64,000 nt of DNA. Origin: Apostichopus japonicus (taxonomy: Eukaryota > Echinodermata > Holothuroidea > Aspidochirotida > Stichopodidae). Positions 46,639-60,212 of the stretch are shown piece after piece. Made by a program: the position numbers and the translations under genes. Below the pieces are notes generated by a model. It had not been told where the DNA came from, searched no databases, and worked only from the letters and a program-made list of their open reading frames with translations. The stretch lies in assembly GCF_037975245.1 (NCBI RefSeq), contig NC_092576.1, positions 43,283,611-43,347,610 of the forward strand, in the 5' to 3' direction. Each line of letters begins with the position of its first letter. Within the stretch, counting starts at the first letter, position 1.

Positions 46639-47034
46639 GTAATTTAACAAAGATTCAGTTTAACAATAGAGAAAGAAAATGTTTTACATACTTTTATCCG
46701 AAAATTTAAATCTATGTGAAATATGAGTCAACTATTGATGTATTATATACCTGTTTCGCTGATTTCTATATCAAAAATTAGTTAATGTACGTAATGCATA
46801 TTGGTTATTTGGATGTTAATATTATCTTACTCAACATTAATACAAGAAACTAAATGATAGTGAAAACGATCATATTTCATAGCAGCTTGACGTGCATAAT
46901 GTATTTTTAATGCATATGTTAATTATTGAAAAAAATTGCAACAAACTTTAATTAAGAAGAAACAGCATAGTTTATCGATGAAGATTATACTTTTTGTAAT
47001 ACTGATAAAGTATTGGAATGTTCTTTCTACACAG

Positions 47035-47108
47035 ATTCATCGACTGCTTGGTACCGTTGTGTTTTCCAAACGACTCCCTTTGGCCTTGTGAATCAGACAA
47101 ACTCAAAG
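47035..47108 (+). CDS. Cassette 6 exon B
   Basis: Acceptor TTTCTACACAG, donor GTGAGA; 74 nt, phase 2 in and 1 out. Reads FIDCLVPLCFPNDSLWPCES and onward. Confidence 0.8.
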
Positions 47109-47298
47109 GTGAGAAAAATTTAAAACATAACCATCATGCAACGAAACATTATGCTATTCTTTTGAACTAAGAATACAATACGAGAGGAAAGATATTTTGA
47201 ATATGTGTTTACCAATCTGGGAGAACAGCTTGTTAAGGTTTAACGTATTCATAAACTGAAGGTAAAGACAATGCAAACAGCAATGAAAAGTTATAGAG

Positions 47299-47399
47299 TC
47301 ACCGTACATATATGTTCATTTCCACGCGAACAGGAATTTGACTTAAATTTCACAAGAGGTAGATGGACGTTGGTATCCCAGGAGTACCTGACTCTTGAA
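47299..47399 (+). CDS. Cassette 6 exon C (long)
   Basis: The phase-consistent acceptor is TTATAGAG before 47299, giving VTVHICSFPREQEFDLNFTR and GRWTLVSQEYLTLE; donor GTAAGT. The more obvious CAG at 47333 would put a stop in frame. 101 nt, phase 1 in and 0 out. Confidence 0.65.
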
Positions 47400-48127
47400 G
47401 TAAGTATTTTTAAACTTCAAAATAATTAGTAGTTGGATTGGTCTTGCGAATAGTATTAACAATACCAAACTACAAGATTAGCTGAGTTTTGTTGCATTTA
47501 CATTCCTCTTTGTATAATTGTAGAAAAGATATGGCTTAAGCATCTCATAAAATTCATGCAGGGAATTTGTCTTGTTGCAGTCTTATTATAAGACTATTAA
47601 ATGTATTGGTTATACATTACATAAAAAGTGTGCCACCATCAGTTATACGCCTGTGTATGTACAAAAATATGTCATTGTATCTTTTCGAAGACGTTGACTT
47701 TTTCTAGCTGTTACATACCACGTGTGACATTACAATTTCCAAGTTATAGCGGTATGTAAAAAAATAACTTTTATTTGTAAACATTGAGGATTTAGAGACA
47801 TATCTGACAAACATACCTTTTGTCCAAAATTTTCTTTTAGAGATGAGATCGTAAGAACAATTACACAACAGATGACTTTAGACGGATACAATTGACTCCA
47901 TTGAGTTTGCATTATATATGCATCTGATGTATATATTAAGAGGACATTGCAGGAGGGGGGTCTTTTTGGCCTTGAAAATGGTATCAAGTTTAGAATACAT
48001 TAAAACTTACTAGAATGATATGTTAGTGTATTTAAACCAGTCAAAATCAACTTTTCTTTTACACCATCCATTTGATACTGAGCATATACTAAATATTCAG
48101 AATGTATTTATTCATTTGCGTGTACAG

Positions 48128-48247
48128 ACTAAGGACCAGCATAGTCTAACCAAAATGTGTTCCGGGACAGTTACTCTGCACACGAATGATACCAACGAAT
48201 ATCATAGGTCCATTATACTGCTACTACAAATTGCAGCGAGTCAACAA
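48128..48247 (+). CDS. Cassette 6 exon D
   Basis: Acceptor GCGTGTACAG, donor GTAAGA; 120 nt, phase 0 to 0. Contains LTKMCSGTVTLHT and IILLLQIAASQQ. Confidence 0.8.
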
Positions 48248-49147
48248 GTAAGATACCGTCATGTTATGGAATATTGACTTAATATGATTAAAATCCATTA
48301 CACTTAGTTTTTTATGTTTAATTTTAGCTGCTACGATTATTCATCTTCCACGTAAAAACGAATCACAAAATCCTACATACTGTTATGTATACTGTTACAT
48401 GTACAGAAATAACGTATTCAAACAGCCTGCAATTAATGTAGAACAAACATTACGAGATCAACCAGAGCATTTGCTATGCAATAATTTTTAAGTGACGCGA
48501 AATACAATCAGTCAATTTGCTTTTCGCGAAGTTTGATGAGCACATGAGGAAATTTGATCTCAAAAGTGAATATGGTGGGTAAACTATTCAATTAACAGGT
48601 TACAATGAAACTTTAACACCAACGTTTAAGCAATGGAATACAAAGATATTGACTATGTATGTAATGTCTGGTTATGCAAATAAGTTGCGTACATATTATA
48701 CACAGGGATGACCACGTAGCACCGGGTTTCGACCTCAACACGAGCTCGCAACGAAAATATGGAGTAAAGAGTTCAACCAAAAGACTTCCATAAGGAATGG
48801 CGACAGCTTTGTCAAGTTATTAAATTGCCAGAAACGATATTGCTACTAAATTAATCGAATTTGAAAGTAGTTCTTTAGATTGCAAATTTGGATGAGCTAC
48901 ATTTGAACGAAAAAATACGTGTCTATCGAGACCTGGTACAGTTCTCACTGTCAGTCTGCTTAGAGTGAGAATCAACTTGTTCTCTAACTGGTAGGATTCC
49001 TTGAAATATATCACTGAATGTCAGTATTCATATTTTTGGGGCTTTGTTTTGTAATTCTGGAATATTATGTGACATATACCGTGATGAACAAAATAAACCT
49101 TTGAATGTGCACGATGGTCTGGTAATCTCACAAATGTATTTCCTTAG

Positions 49148-49350
49148 ATTCAGATATCCAGTCTAATGTTGAAGTCATTTAGCTCAGCGGATGAAAATCA
49201 TCTTATCCTCAAAAGTAGGAACCGTGTGCCTTTATTGCCCAACTTAAAGGAACTACAAATCAAAACTAACTTTGAGAAAGAATTGACACAGGACCATGTA
49301 ATAGGCATATTTTGCTATGCAAACAAATGTCAACGGCTGAAGAAAGTGTC
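49148..49350 (+). CDS. Cassette 7 exon A
   Basis: Acceptor TTTCCTTAG, donor GTAAGT; 203 nt, phase 0 in and 2 out. Duplicate of 203-405 with 17 base differences, 11 of them amino-acid changing. Contains LPNLKELQI and VIGIFCYANKCQRLKKV. Confidence 0.85.
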
Positions 49351-49756
49351 GTAAGTAATGACAAACCATTTACTATGATGTGTTTTATTCATGTTAACTT
49401 ACTGAATGATAAATTACCAACCAGAAAACTGTAGAACTGTTTTCTTGAATAAAACGTTTAGCTGGATGTTCTATGAAAACATACTTTCTATTAACGCGTA
49501 CGTACAACAGTGCAGTGATGTTTGTGTTGTCCATGTCTTAGTAACGATGTCTTGATTTGGACGTATATTCTTGTGTATATAATTATTTTTAGCATTATAA
49601 GATAAACTGATTTCTCCATTTCATAACTTCAGTTGAAATAATTAACATTAAGGTATATATCTCAAACATGACATCATAGTTACATGATAGATGAAAGAGT
49701 ACGATAAAGGCTAAATCAATTAACACACTCACACCCACAAACTTCCTTTCTTACAG

Positions 49757-49833
49757 ATTCATTGACTGTTTGTTACCTCTGTCACTTCCCGTCGGTTCTC
49801 TTTCTCCTTTTACGAAGTTACATGACATTGAAG
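49757..49833 (+). CDS. Cassette 7 exon B
   Basis: Acceptor TTCTTACAG, donor GTGAGT; 77 nt, phase 2 in and 1 out. Reads FIDCLLPLSLPVGSLSPF and onward. Confidence 0.85.
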
Positions 49834-50049
49834 GTGAGTGCATAGAAAACAACACTAAATGTGTTACTCATCACAAGCGATTTGTGATCCTTTGTGGGAT
49901 ACTAAACGGGTGACATCTTCATATTGTAAAAGTCAACGGAGAATCATATCAGTATATAGTAATACATTTACCTTGTAATTATGTACACGAGTTATGTCTA
50001 TTAACACGTTTGATCTATCAACAAATCGTTTCACGATTCTTCTTCCTAG

Positions 50050-50138
50050 TTTCATGGAAACCGTCTAAACCTGACTTGCATTTAGATTCTTCCAGAGGTA
50101 AATGGGTGTTGAACTCCAAGGAGGGCATAACAATTGAA
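50050..50138 (+). CDS. Cassette 7 exon C
   Basis: Acceptor TTCTTCCTAG, donor GTAAGT; 89 nt, phase 1 in and 0 out. Reads VSWKPSKPDLHLDSSRGKW and onward. Confidence 0.85.
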
Positions 50139-50898
50139 GTAAGTCTTTGACCTCTCTCTTGAGTGCAATGATGCCTTTATTGTTCGTTTTGTGTCATAAG
50201 TTGGCCAACAAATTATTAAATTTCCGTATAAATGCAAGACCGATCTTCCAATTAACATCTACTTTGGGAAACGGCACCACCGCACCGGAAACGGAATTTT
50301 ACTAGTTCATTTATATGCATGTAATAAAAAAAATACTTAAGCAAATAAAAATAAAAATTGAACTTTCGATTATAAATATATAAATGAAAAAAAAAATATT
50401 ATAAATGGTTATAGATGGTACCATTTACAGACATTAGGGAGGGCCATATCAACGTTAGACTATCTTCCATGAACCAATTCCTTTGTACACTACCATATAA
50501 CAAGTGTAAGTAGAATACAGTGAAATAAATGAGAAAAGCTAAATGAATAATCACATTGAGTAAAAAGTGAACAGTGAAGTGATTAACCTGAGTTTGTAAA
50601 TGAATCACACTCATTGTGTTATTATTTCCAATTTATTTGATCCATGTACGAATAAGCAACTAGAATCTACGTTACAGGAATTCACTTGACACAACAAATG
50701 CGTTACGTGCAAAACAGTTAGAGCAGGCTGTTCTTGCATTTTACATAGATTGTTACTGTTTCTCAGTTGCTTGTTTCCTTTTCAATTGTTGCAAGTAGCT
50801 TTCAGATTTGAAATTTTCTCCGACTGCACGTATACAGCATTTTATGTATTTAGTTATCATAATTATCATTGTATTAATTGATTTATGTATTTCTTGTT

Positions 50899-50899
<1 letters not shown>

Positions 50900-50935
<36 letters not shown>
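50900..50935. repeat. (TA)n microsatellite
   Basis: About 17 uninterrupted TA units, absent from the matching place in copy 1, where a G-rich run stands instead (near 2431-2450). Confidence 0.95.
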
Positions 50936-50939
<4 letters not shown>

Positions 50940-51530
50940 TTTTGTTTTTGGGGTGTACACAAAAACATGAAATGTCATAACTGACATAACCAATAACCAC
51001 ATCGATTGCCTGCACCCATGCGTACGGTCTCATCAATCGTACGCTTGTCGAAATCGGCAACTTCCCTATACGTAGAACATTTAGATAATGCTAGGTGAAT
51101 AATTGCAACGGCAGTATTATGAATGATAACTAATTTTTCTAGGAATTATGATTATTCGAAGAGATCCCATTCCCTATGGATATTTATGTAAGCGAAACAG
51201 GAACGGTACAAACATTGGCAAATTTACATGTCTGATAACTATAATGTTGGATACCAGTCCAGGCGCCAGAGGTGGCATTGGGGCAATTTCTCAAATCAAG
51301 TCCTCACCTCCCCTCATTCGGCTGCGGTAAAGCTATACTTAAGTATTTTCAGTGTCTTTCATGTTCTTTAGGAAATATAGTAGGCTAACAATGTCTGTGC
51401 TAAGTTAAATAGCTACACTATAACAATACTTATCGCTCAAGAATCGTTAAAGATTAGTTATATTGAAGAGAAAATATAGGTGTATTTTTCTTCCAGACAT
51501 ATATTTTTGTCTCCAAACTTGTTATAAAGG

Positions 51531-52235
51531 CTATTAAGAACTATATAACAGTGTTCAACTTCCGGGGGTCTGTACTCCTAGCCAAGAACAATGTGCAATA
51601 CCAAATACCAATCAATTATTATGTTTTTGCACATATAGTTAATTGAAGGCGGTGTCGAAATCGATCAACATTCATTTGAAAAAAAAATGGGAAAACGCAA
51701 CCATGGTTATATGACATGAACGTTTAGTCACAATTTTGATTTTAGTACACATAGTCTTAAATAAAGAGTTGGGTCATGTGGCATTCTTGCAGTTGTAAGT
51801 ATTTGAAACAGAAATGTTTGCTTTTCTCACTAATCCCTTCCAATCCTCCTCATGATCACAGTGTGGTCTGCTTCTCATTAAACCGCTATTAAGAACTATA
51901 TAACAGTGTTCAACTTCCGGGGGTCTGTACTCCTAGCCAAGAACAATGTGCAATACCAAATACCAATCAATTATTATGTTGTTGTACATATAGTTAATTG
52001 AAGGCGGTGTCGAAATCGATCAACATTCATTTGAAAAAAAAATGGGAAAACGCAACCATGGTTATATGACATGAACGTTTAGTCACAATTTTGATTTTAG
52101 TACACATAGTCTTAAATAAAGAGTTGGGTCATGTGGCATTCTTGCAGTTGTAAGTATTTGAAACAGAAATGTTTGCTTTTCTCACTAATCCCTTCCAATC
52201 CTCCTCATGATCACAGTGTGGTCTGCTTCTCATTA
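51531..52235. repeat. 350-bp tandem duplication, two near-identical units
   Basis: 51531-51880 is repeated at 51886-52235 with only a few base differences (TGTTTTTGCAC against TGTTGTTGTAC). Copy 1 has a single unit (about 3065-3410). The near-identity makes it much younger than the segmental duplication. Confidence 0.95.
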
Positions 52236-53040
52236 GCCCCTCCAAACGATATTTCGCTGAGCTAGTTAACTTTGTTTCAGAAAGTGAAACTTCAATAATC
52301 AAATGTTATCGTCTTCTGTAATTAAAGCAGAACATGTCTATACCTGCATCGTAATATATATTATATACAGACAAACATATATTATGAATTCTCACTTTCT
52401 TTTGTGTATGGTTGTTGCCGCTAGAATAATATACTTCTTCCCCAGAGGGATCTTTGTAAACCATGCACGCAAGGTTGTATTCAAAGATGTAGCTAAAATG
52501 ACAAATGACAAATAATGACAGCAACTTTTTGCGTCTAAACCCTATCCTATCCCTTCAGACCCTCGCACAAAACGATTATTAACAAAATTCCTTGTACCCC
52601 TCCTTCTCTCCTCTCCCCTATCGCTCTAAAAGTTCAATATGTAACACAGGGTAGAGCCTACATGATGTCAATAAGAGTCATATTAACGCAGTCATGAATT
52701 ACAATTGAGTTCAGTGACTGGTCTTAGCAACACTTTGAATACAATCCTTCTAAACCAATGTTTTCTTAAGAGAGGGTTATCGCCCTCACCTTGGACATTA
52801 AACAAACAGAGCAGAGTCGTTATGGTGTTATGAAAAGTTTAAAGTCAAAACGTTAATTTAATTTGAGGGATTCTTGAAGCATACAATATTGACGGGATGG
52901 GGGGTTATCAGTTCCCGCTCACAGCTTTCATTTACGGTTCATACCATGTTAAATTGTGATACCCAAGGGAGCAATATTAATATATTGTAACTTGAAGTTC
53001 GTTCATATTCATTTGAAGACGACTCTATTTTCATTTTCAG

Positions 53041-53160
53041 AGTAAGGATGAAAACAGTTTAAGAAGTCTGTGTTCCAGTATTGTGTTTCTAGATAAAACT
53101 GATAGTAAACAACTCCAGATGTCTACGATATTGCTACTTGAAATTGCATCAAGTCACAAC
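53041..53160 (+). CDS. Cassette 7 exon D
   Basis: Acceptor ATTTTCAG, donor GTAAGT; 120 nt, phase 0 to 0. Contains LRSLCSSIVFLDKTDSKQLQ and LLLEIASSHN. Confidence 0.85.
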
Positions 53161-56095
53161 GTAAGTAACTTATAATATAACACAGCAATACAAAATATCG
53201 CTAATTCAAGTTTATTAGATCATTGCGATTTTGTTTAGATTATTTATCAGTTTAACGTTTTGTCAGTTGAGAAACAAAGGCAACCCTGACCATTCTTATA
53301 GCGGTACATTGCAGTATCACATGTCCATTATAAGCAACATATATTTTAAATCATCAAAGGCTGCAAATCTGACCGAGATGATGAAATGTTATTTATTAAC
53401 CAAGTGTCAGTGTCTGAGTAAGTCGTGATTAACAGGTGTGATACGATTTCCCGTTATACGCAGCCCATGGTATCACTGTTTTTAATAGTTAAACATCCAC
53501 GACACGCAAAGAACATTCACCTCGATACGACATAGTGACGTCCTTATTTGCCTCAAATATATCAACATCAGCCTAAGTGATGATATACAGTCAAGAATGC
53601 ATGGTAAACTATGATAAAAAAAACGTTTCATAAGTATAATTTTCCTTAGAAAAAGAGTTGGAACCCTGCAATCAGATTGAAACGGAACAGATATGTTATC
53701 TACTGTAAGTGTTCTCTCCAGTTAAGTCGATTATATTGATATGTTAAGAGTTGCGAATGTATCGATCGTCCCTAAAAAATATCTAGTCTTATTTAAACAT
53801 GCTCGTTCCCTCTCCGTGAAATGAGTTAAAGAAGTGCGCCGACGATTTCATGCAACCGTCGATAGAGGCCAGTGTTTGTATCTCACTCTTACAAAAGTGC
53901 CCTTTTTCGTTTTCTTTTTTGGATTGAAAAAGGAAATAATTTGATTGTTTACCTTATCCTGGCTGAACTTCATAGACGAGACAAGTGTACAGAAGTTTTG
54001 TGTAATCTGGTACAGTAGGAGGAAGAATAATGAAAGCCCAAACAATTTAAAACTAGTGTGAGCTTCCTTTCACCGTACCAGTAAATTAAACAATACACCT
54101 GTTCTCAAATGCAAAGAAGGCCGTACAGAGAGGGTTGATCATCTACGTACGTAGAGGTACGCACACTCTTTGTGGAGATTCAGTTCGTTGCCTACTTACA
54201 CGTACACATGTTCATCATTGTATTGTGCGACTGCTAAGGGAATAACACCGTGTGCGATTTGCTGTTGTTACTATATTAAATTACGGTATGGTAATTGTTA
54301 GCCTATGCCTATTAAAAGTTAACAGTATAGGCTAGGAATGCTTGACATATTTTGTCTTATTTTTGTAACATTGGTCGTTGAAAGAATTTGAAGGTAATAC
54401 TATTACTTCATTTCATAACAATGTCTGTCTGAAATGTCCCTGTTTTACTGCCTTTGTTCTTATTGATGTTACTTAACGCACAAAAGAACATGTTTTTTGA
54501 AACGCTGTTTTCAAACATAGAAATCCGGTCATCCGTCAGTAAACTTCCTTTAATAGTTTCAAGTTAGGCAACGTCTGACCTACCTAGTTACACAGATTAA
54601 CAGCTCGTATCGAACTTATCAAATCAATTAATCAATTTATACTTTTGTTTGATTTGAGACAGTTACATATGTATACTAGTAGGGTAGTTTTCTTCTCGTT
54701 TATAGAGTACCGATTGGTATTCATTACTGCCGCTTATATACTTAGGCCTAGGCTATATACTAGTAATAATATTACTAGTTTGCGTGGTAGCCTAGCATTA
54801 TATTGATTTGAAACAGATGAATGGCTTAAGAAGATATTATATATCTTTAGTTATTAAATACTAAACTGTTTGAATAAAAAAAAAAAAAATTGCAGGTTTT
54901 AAGTTAAATATATTTGTAAGTTCAACATGAGACAGATTTGTAAATACAAACAATACTTATCAATAAAACAATAATTAACAATTGTTCAACAATACCTCTG
55001 TTCATGTTACCGTTATTGATTTTATCTTTCAACATTTATCTTAAATTGGAGTATAACATACATATTTAATACAGAAATTGTCAATAAATTATTTTCTGTT
55101 TTACGATTTGTGACAAAATTAATTTTGTATAAATTAACATTGAAATTAATGAAGAAATAGATGAAGTGATTAATAATTATTCCTAAATAGTAGAATACCT
55201 CAATAACAAATTGATTACTAACTATGAAATGTTTCATTCTTAACATTTCACTGTAAAACCAACTTCACATCAACCTGATCTTTTCGATTTACTTCTTTAA
55301 TAGCATTTACCTAATTTCAAACATGTCAGTTCCGGGTCATACCCTCCCTCACCTTAACCCCTCATACAAACCCAATATTGTGACCCGTTCTCTTTAAAAC
55401 TATGATTAAAAAGTCACAGCAACCATAAACTTGCAGGTCTGATAAATTCTTGATAGGAACACAATCAATTTAAATGAGTATTAGTGGTCTGCGCACTCCT
55501 CCACCTGAAAGCACTCCCTCCTTATTATGCATACCCCTACCACACCCCCCCTGATGCAGTATGACACTCAACGGTCGGTCCCGCGCTCATCTCTCGTACA
55601 CGCTTTAACAATAAATACATAACATTCTCTCTGCTGCCCTTAGGCACCCATACTATTACTGCGACCAAATATCACTTAAACATAGCACACCCTTCATAAC
55701 CATAACACACCTCTCGCTACACCCTTGACATCCCTTTGTCCGTCCATCCCTCACCCCTCTAATACACCTTTGATTCATTCTGCAGAAATAACAATATCTG
55801 ATCTCTGCAATAAACCTAACCCTCTTGTTTACCTTAAACGTCGTTCTTCAAGAAAAAGAGAAAATAAAACAAACTTTACAGATACAATTATATCTTTTTA
55901 CAATTCAAACCACTTATTATAAGCAACAAAACAATAACAACATATGATTACAAATTAAAAAATGTTCCTGATTAATATTAAAATTGAAACAAACAAAAGT
56001 CAATATTTCTCAAATATGATTTTATTCCCTTCAAGTATTGATCCTGTAAACAAACGTGATAATATTGATTCTATTTATTATTTTCCTTTCTTCAG
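53161..56095 (+). other. Intron between cassettes 7 and 8, with cassette-2 indel junction
   Basis: Aligns with 4346 to about 6025 and then directly with about 9870 onward; the switch is at 54805-54820. No exon inside. The CCCCTCC-rich tract lies at 55330-55760. Confidence 0.75.
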
Positions 56096-56304
56096 ATTCC
56101 CACATACAGGGTGACTCTAGGCTGGTCCTTTAGTAAGATTGATGAAGATGGGAACATTATCCTCTCCTCTGGTCTCTCTCTACCAATCATAACATCAATA
56201 GAGAGGATGAACATACAGACAGAGAAAGGGAGAGAAATGAATAAACATGACGTTAATGAAATATTAAACTATGTACAACACTCACAAAGATTGAAGGCAC
56301 TGTT
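56096..56304 (+). CDS. Cassette 8 exon A
   Basis: Acceptor CTTTCTTCAG, donor GTAAGT; 209 nt, phase 0 in and 2 out. Contains GWSFSKIDEDGNIILSSGL, LPIITSIERMNI and VNEILNYVQHSQRLKALL. Confidence 0.85.
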
Positions 56305-58727
56305 GTAAGTATAAGTAATAAATATGTAAATAATATTAGTAATAAAGAAAGAACCAATACATATTCATAATGTAAATAAGTGAGGAATTAACAATATAGC
56401 TCTATTTAATAATTACCGAAGGGTTTATTGATAGGTTTATATAATTGTGCAAGTAAAACAAAAATGAAGAAGAAATCGAATGAAGAAATACACTTACAAT
56501 GAAAGAACAGTCATCAGGTAATTAGGAATATAATTAATGGGATAGTAAAATAGAGACAAATTGAGACAATAAATTATTAATCAAAATGAATTTTATTGAA
56601 ATAAGGAGATAGGAGGCCCCAGCTTAAACTGACAAACATAATTCCAAATTGAAAAAAAGTAAAACATTCTGGGATGTAATTATACCAAGATATCATTAAT
56701 CAATAATGCAAGATATCATATTAGAATAAAAAATAGACATTTTACCAAAAGCTTCCCAAAATAACAATGAACCAAACGTTGATGATTTAGGTTAATAGAA
56801 AATATTTAAAGGAGATAAGCAAAGGTAAAGAAAGAAAGCAAATATCAAGTTTGGTATACTTTTTTTCTGAATTATCAGTGGGAAACGTCCATTAATTAGT
56901 TTATAAACTAATTGGTAATTAATGCACATTTACTTTTAAAGTGAAACAAAAACTGATGTAAATTAAGCATACTGTGATTGTCTTCATCTATTAATAATGC
57001 ACCTTTTTCAACTTCCCCTACCCCCTCCCCCTCATGACATCTATGCCGTACCACGATGCCCATTCCCTTAATCTATGTTTATAACATTTGGGTTATCTTG
57101 TTAACAACATCCGCTACCCCCACCCCCCCCCCCCCCAACACAAACACACGCACTTGGCCATACTCAGCAAGGTATCCTGTCATAATATCGACGTCTGTCT
57201 CTTCTGATCAATGACCTGTGTTCATATATTCTACTCCAAACTTTTTCCCACCCTTCCTCCCCACCCCCCCCCCCCTCTTCGTGCAACAAAAAAATCTTGA
57301 TATATACTTGTTATTAACCCACATAACATTACAGGCAATCCCCACACAGAGACCAATACAACATCGGTCCATATGTAAATAACACTCAGAATCACGTATA
57401 TGTGTTTAATTTCTATTTCCATTGTTTGCAGTATATACTAATATAAACCAGCACAATATATCTGTTTATAGAATAATATTAAGAAGATATAACTGTAGAT
57501 CCTCTCTATAATAAAAAAAATTGAAAACACCACAGACTTTAACTTATACATCTATTTACCAAAATTTATCCTCTCTAACATTTCAGTTTTCTCCTTTCAC
57601 CTACAAAACCACAACCCTCCCCACACCCATCCCCTCCCGAAACTGAACCTACAAGGCCAATGACCCTTCTATTATCTCTATATAATTTACATATTGTTGT
57701 CACCATATTCCCATTTGAAAAACTAACCTAAAGTCGTATATACACTATACTGTACATATTTCTACCATACATCTGTACGTTAAATAATTGCTTCTCTTTT
57801 CTACTCAGACAGTCCCCATTTAGTTTTAACCTAAAAGTCTATTGAAATTATTTCACAGGTTTTTTTTTCTTGCTAAAGATGTACACTGACTGTGCTGACT
57901 TTTTCAATAGTTTAACATTTTCTTTTGTTCATCACCTGTAAATCAAATACTTAAACAATGCAATGAAAAGAACTTGTTTTCAATTAAATAGACGCGCGCG
58001 TCTCAATAAACAAAATTTGTTTTCAAATGAACAGACGCGCCTTTATAAAACAAAAGATGTAAAAACATCTGGAATTTACTGACAAACAAGTACCAGAAGT
58101 TTGCAATAGATACGTCACGTCTAGACACTGTCTGGTTTTAAATCGTTGGTAGGCCAATTTGTGTGTGTATCCTACTGTACTGTTTGTGGTTGGAGTGGGC
58201 CCCGTAGTGTATTGTACTGAACTGTAAGAAATGAAAGACACGTAAACAACACTGATGTTTCGTACTTTTGTTTCGCTTTTAATCAAATCTTTATTTAAAT
58301 AATTTGCTACAAAAGAAAATACATAGATGGGAATATCGCCATAGAACAACAAATACATTTGTAGGCTATATGCTAGTGTCCATACGGTTCATGCTATTGG
58401 TTGATTGTACAGTTTACACTGTAAGTAGAGGTTCCGCCAAAATTCCAGAAAATCTGGTAATACAAAGTATTTGTAAGCGGGTATTTCTGTATCTGTTCTT
58501 GCTTATACCGAAGCGTCCTATTGTATCATTTTGAAAATAATGTTTAGTTGTTTTCAAACTTTTACCTCCCTAAAAGCCCTATTACTGATATGTGAGGTTG
58601 TAACAGAGGAACAACTATTGATGTATTGTATTGTATGGGTTAGTTTACGTACCATATCTACAATAGAAACAATTAAAGAATGATGTAATTAGTAAATTAC
58701 TGAACCTATTTCTTTCTCTGATTATAG
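56305..58727 (+). other. Intron A-B of cassette 8
   Basis: Matches 11420-13649 with an extra ~140 bp at 56570-56735 and long poly-C runs (57120-57135, 57260-57275). Carries the GC palindrome near 57990. No exon. Confidence 0.6.
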
Positions 58728-58804
58728 CTTATATGACTGTGTGCTGCCCTCATCGATACCCGTCGGACCATCTCTATCGACACTGAAATCTCGGGGAGTG
58801 AAAG
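58728..58804 (+). CDS. Cassette 8 exon B
   Basis: Acceptor TGATTATAG, donor GTACGT; 77 nt, phase 2 in and 1 out. Reads FLYDCVLPSSIPVGPSLSTL and onward. Confidence 0.85.
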
Positions 58805-60212
58805 GTACGTTCCTAATAATTAATCGATTATTGACTAATCATGTGTCTTGTTGCTTACAGTTCAAACCATTCCCGTATTCGACATTGAATGGATTTTAGT
58901 TTCAAAGAAATAGAAAGCGCCTTATCACCGGGCTTCATGCAGTAAACATGGAGTCAGAAAATTAGGGAGATATCATTAACTTGTTGATGTTGTATGATAC
59001 AGGGTACAGTGTACTTTGCAACATTTGGGGTATTCTGTTGTTGTTTGTAAAGTCAACCTGCTACATGCTGCATTAAAGACTGATACGTCAAAAACATTAT
59101 TTATGAACTAAAAATGAGACAACTGAGCCCATCGTACAGATACCAATACTAAAATAACTTTCTTAAGAAAAGAAAAGCTTTCTGATTGTGTGGGTCATTA
59201 GAAATAGCAATGAACACAGTATCGTAGGCAGCTGTTTAATTATAAAAGGACAGAAAGCGATTTGCTTTGCAGGTCTACAAATATGAATTTCAGTTGTAAT
59301 TTTTCTGGTACTACGGTAGCTTAATTAGGTGGGACACTGGGAATGTCGCTATTTTATAACGAAAATTCAGAATTTTTATCGTAGAAATTCCTCTAAATTT
59401 CAACTGTTTTATCTTTCAGTAGCACTGTGTTTTTCCAAATTAAGAAGTTATTTATCCAAATGAGAACATTTTTTTTTAATGTTCCAAAAGTTCCACCCGG
59501 TGTTTTGTTTCAAGCAATTGTCATTTTCTTTTCTGAATTGGCGAATTCTTTCCCAACAAGTCGACTATTTAATTGAAATTTTAACGTTGCCTGTCGGAAA
59601 ATCTTTAAATTCAAAATTTCAACTTTGTTTTCATTATGACCATAAAGATGATTATTTTCTTGTTTATTATTGAATTGTTAATCGGACAACAAAAGCTCCT
59701 TTTAGACCCATTTTTAAAATGTTGACTTTTATGTCTAAACTGCTATATTCTGTCCACATTTTTAATAATTGAAGAGCATTGTGATGGTCTTGTCGTGTAC
59801 CATTACAACGTTGTAGTTAGAAAGACGCACTCAACTTGGGTTGTCAATATTGTTGTATTTTCATTTCATTCATGTATTTGTTTCTCCTCAACATACAGGT
59901 TTAACTGTAAATGTGTACTAACATAAATGTAAATACAAAGAGGAAGGAAGTGGCTTAGAAAACCTTGTAAGGCTTAACGAGTAGTGCCACTCCTCATGAA
60001 AAGGAAAATATATCAAAAGGCAAAACAAAATATAAAATTTAATGTGGTGACAATTAAATATACTGTCATAGAAGATTGCATATAGACAATAAAGTTCACA
60101 AAGGTAGAACCGTTGTTACTACTGTGATTTAATCAAAGTGTTCCATTTACTATTACACCGTTGATGTTGTTGTATTCGTTCATTACTTTTTAATCTTATT
60201 CGCCTCTTACAG
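58805..60212 (+). other. Intron B-C of cassette 8
   Basis: Homologous to 13727-14718 and to the inverted relic at 26300-27600. It is about 430 bp longer than copy 1 because copy 1 has a deletion near 14540-14640. No exon. Confidence 0.65.

Larger units (their letters stand above)
50139..53040 (+). other. Intron C-D of cassette 7
   Basis: Homologous to 1190-4225 without the TIR element. Holds a TA microsatellite (50900-50935) and a 350-bp tandem duplication (51531-52235). Confidence 0.7.
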
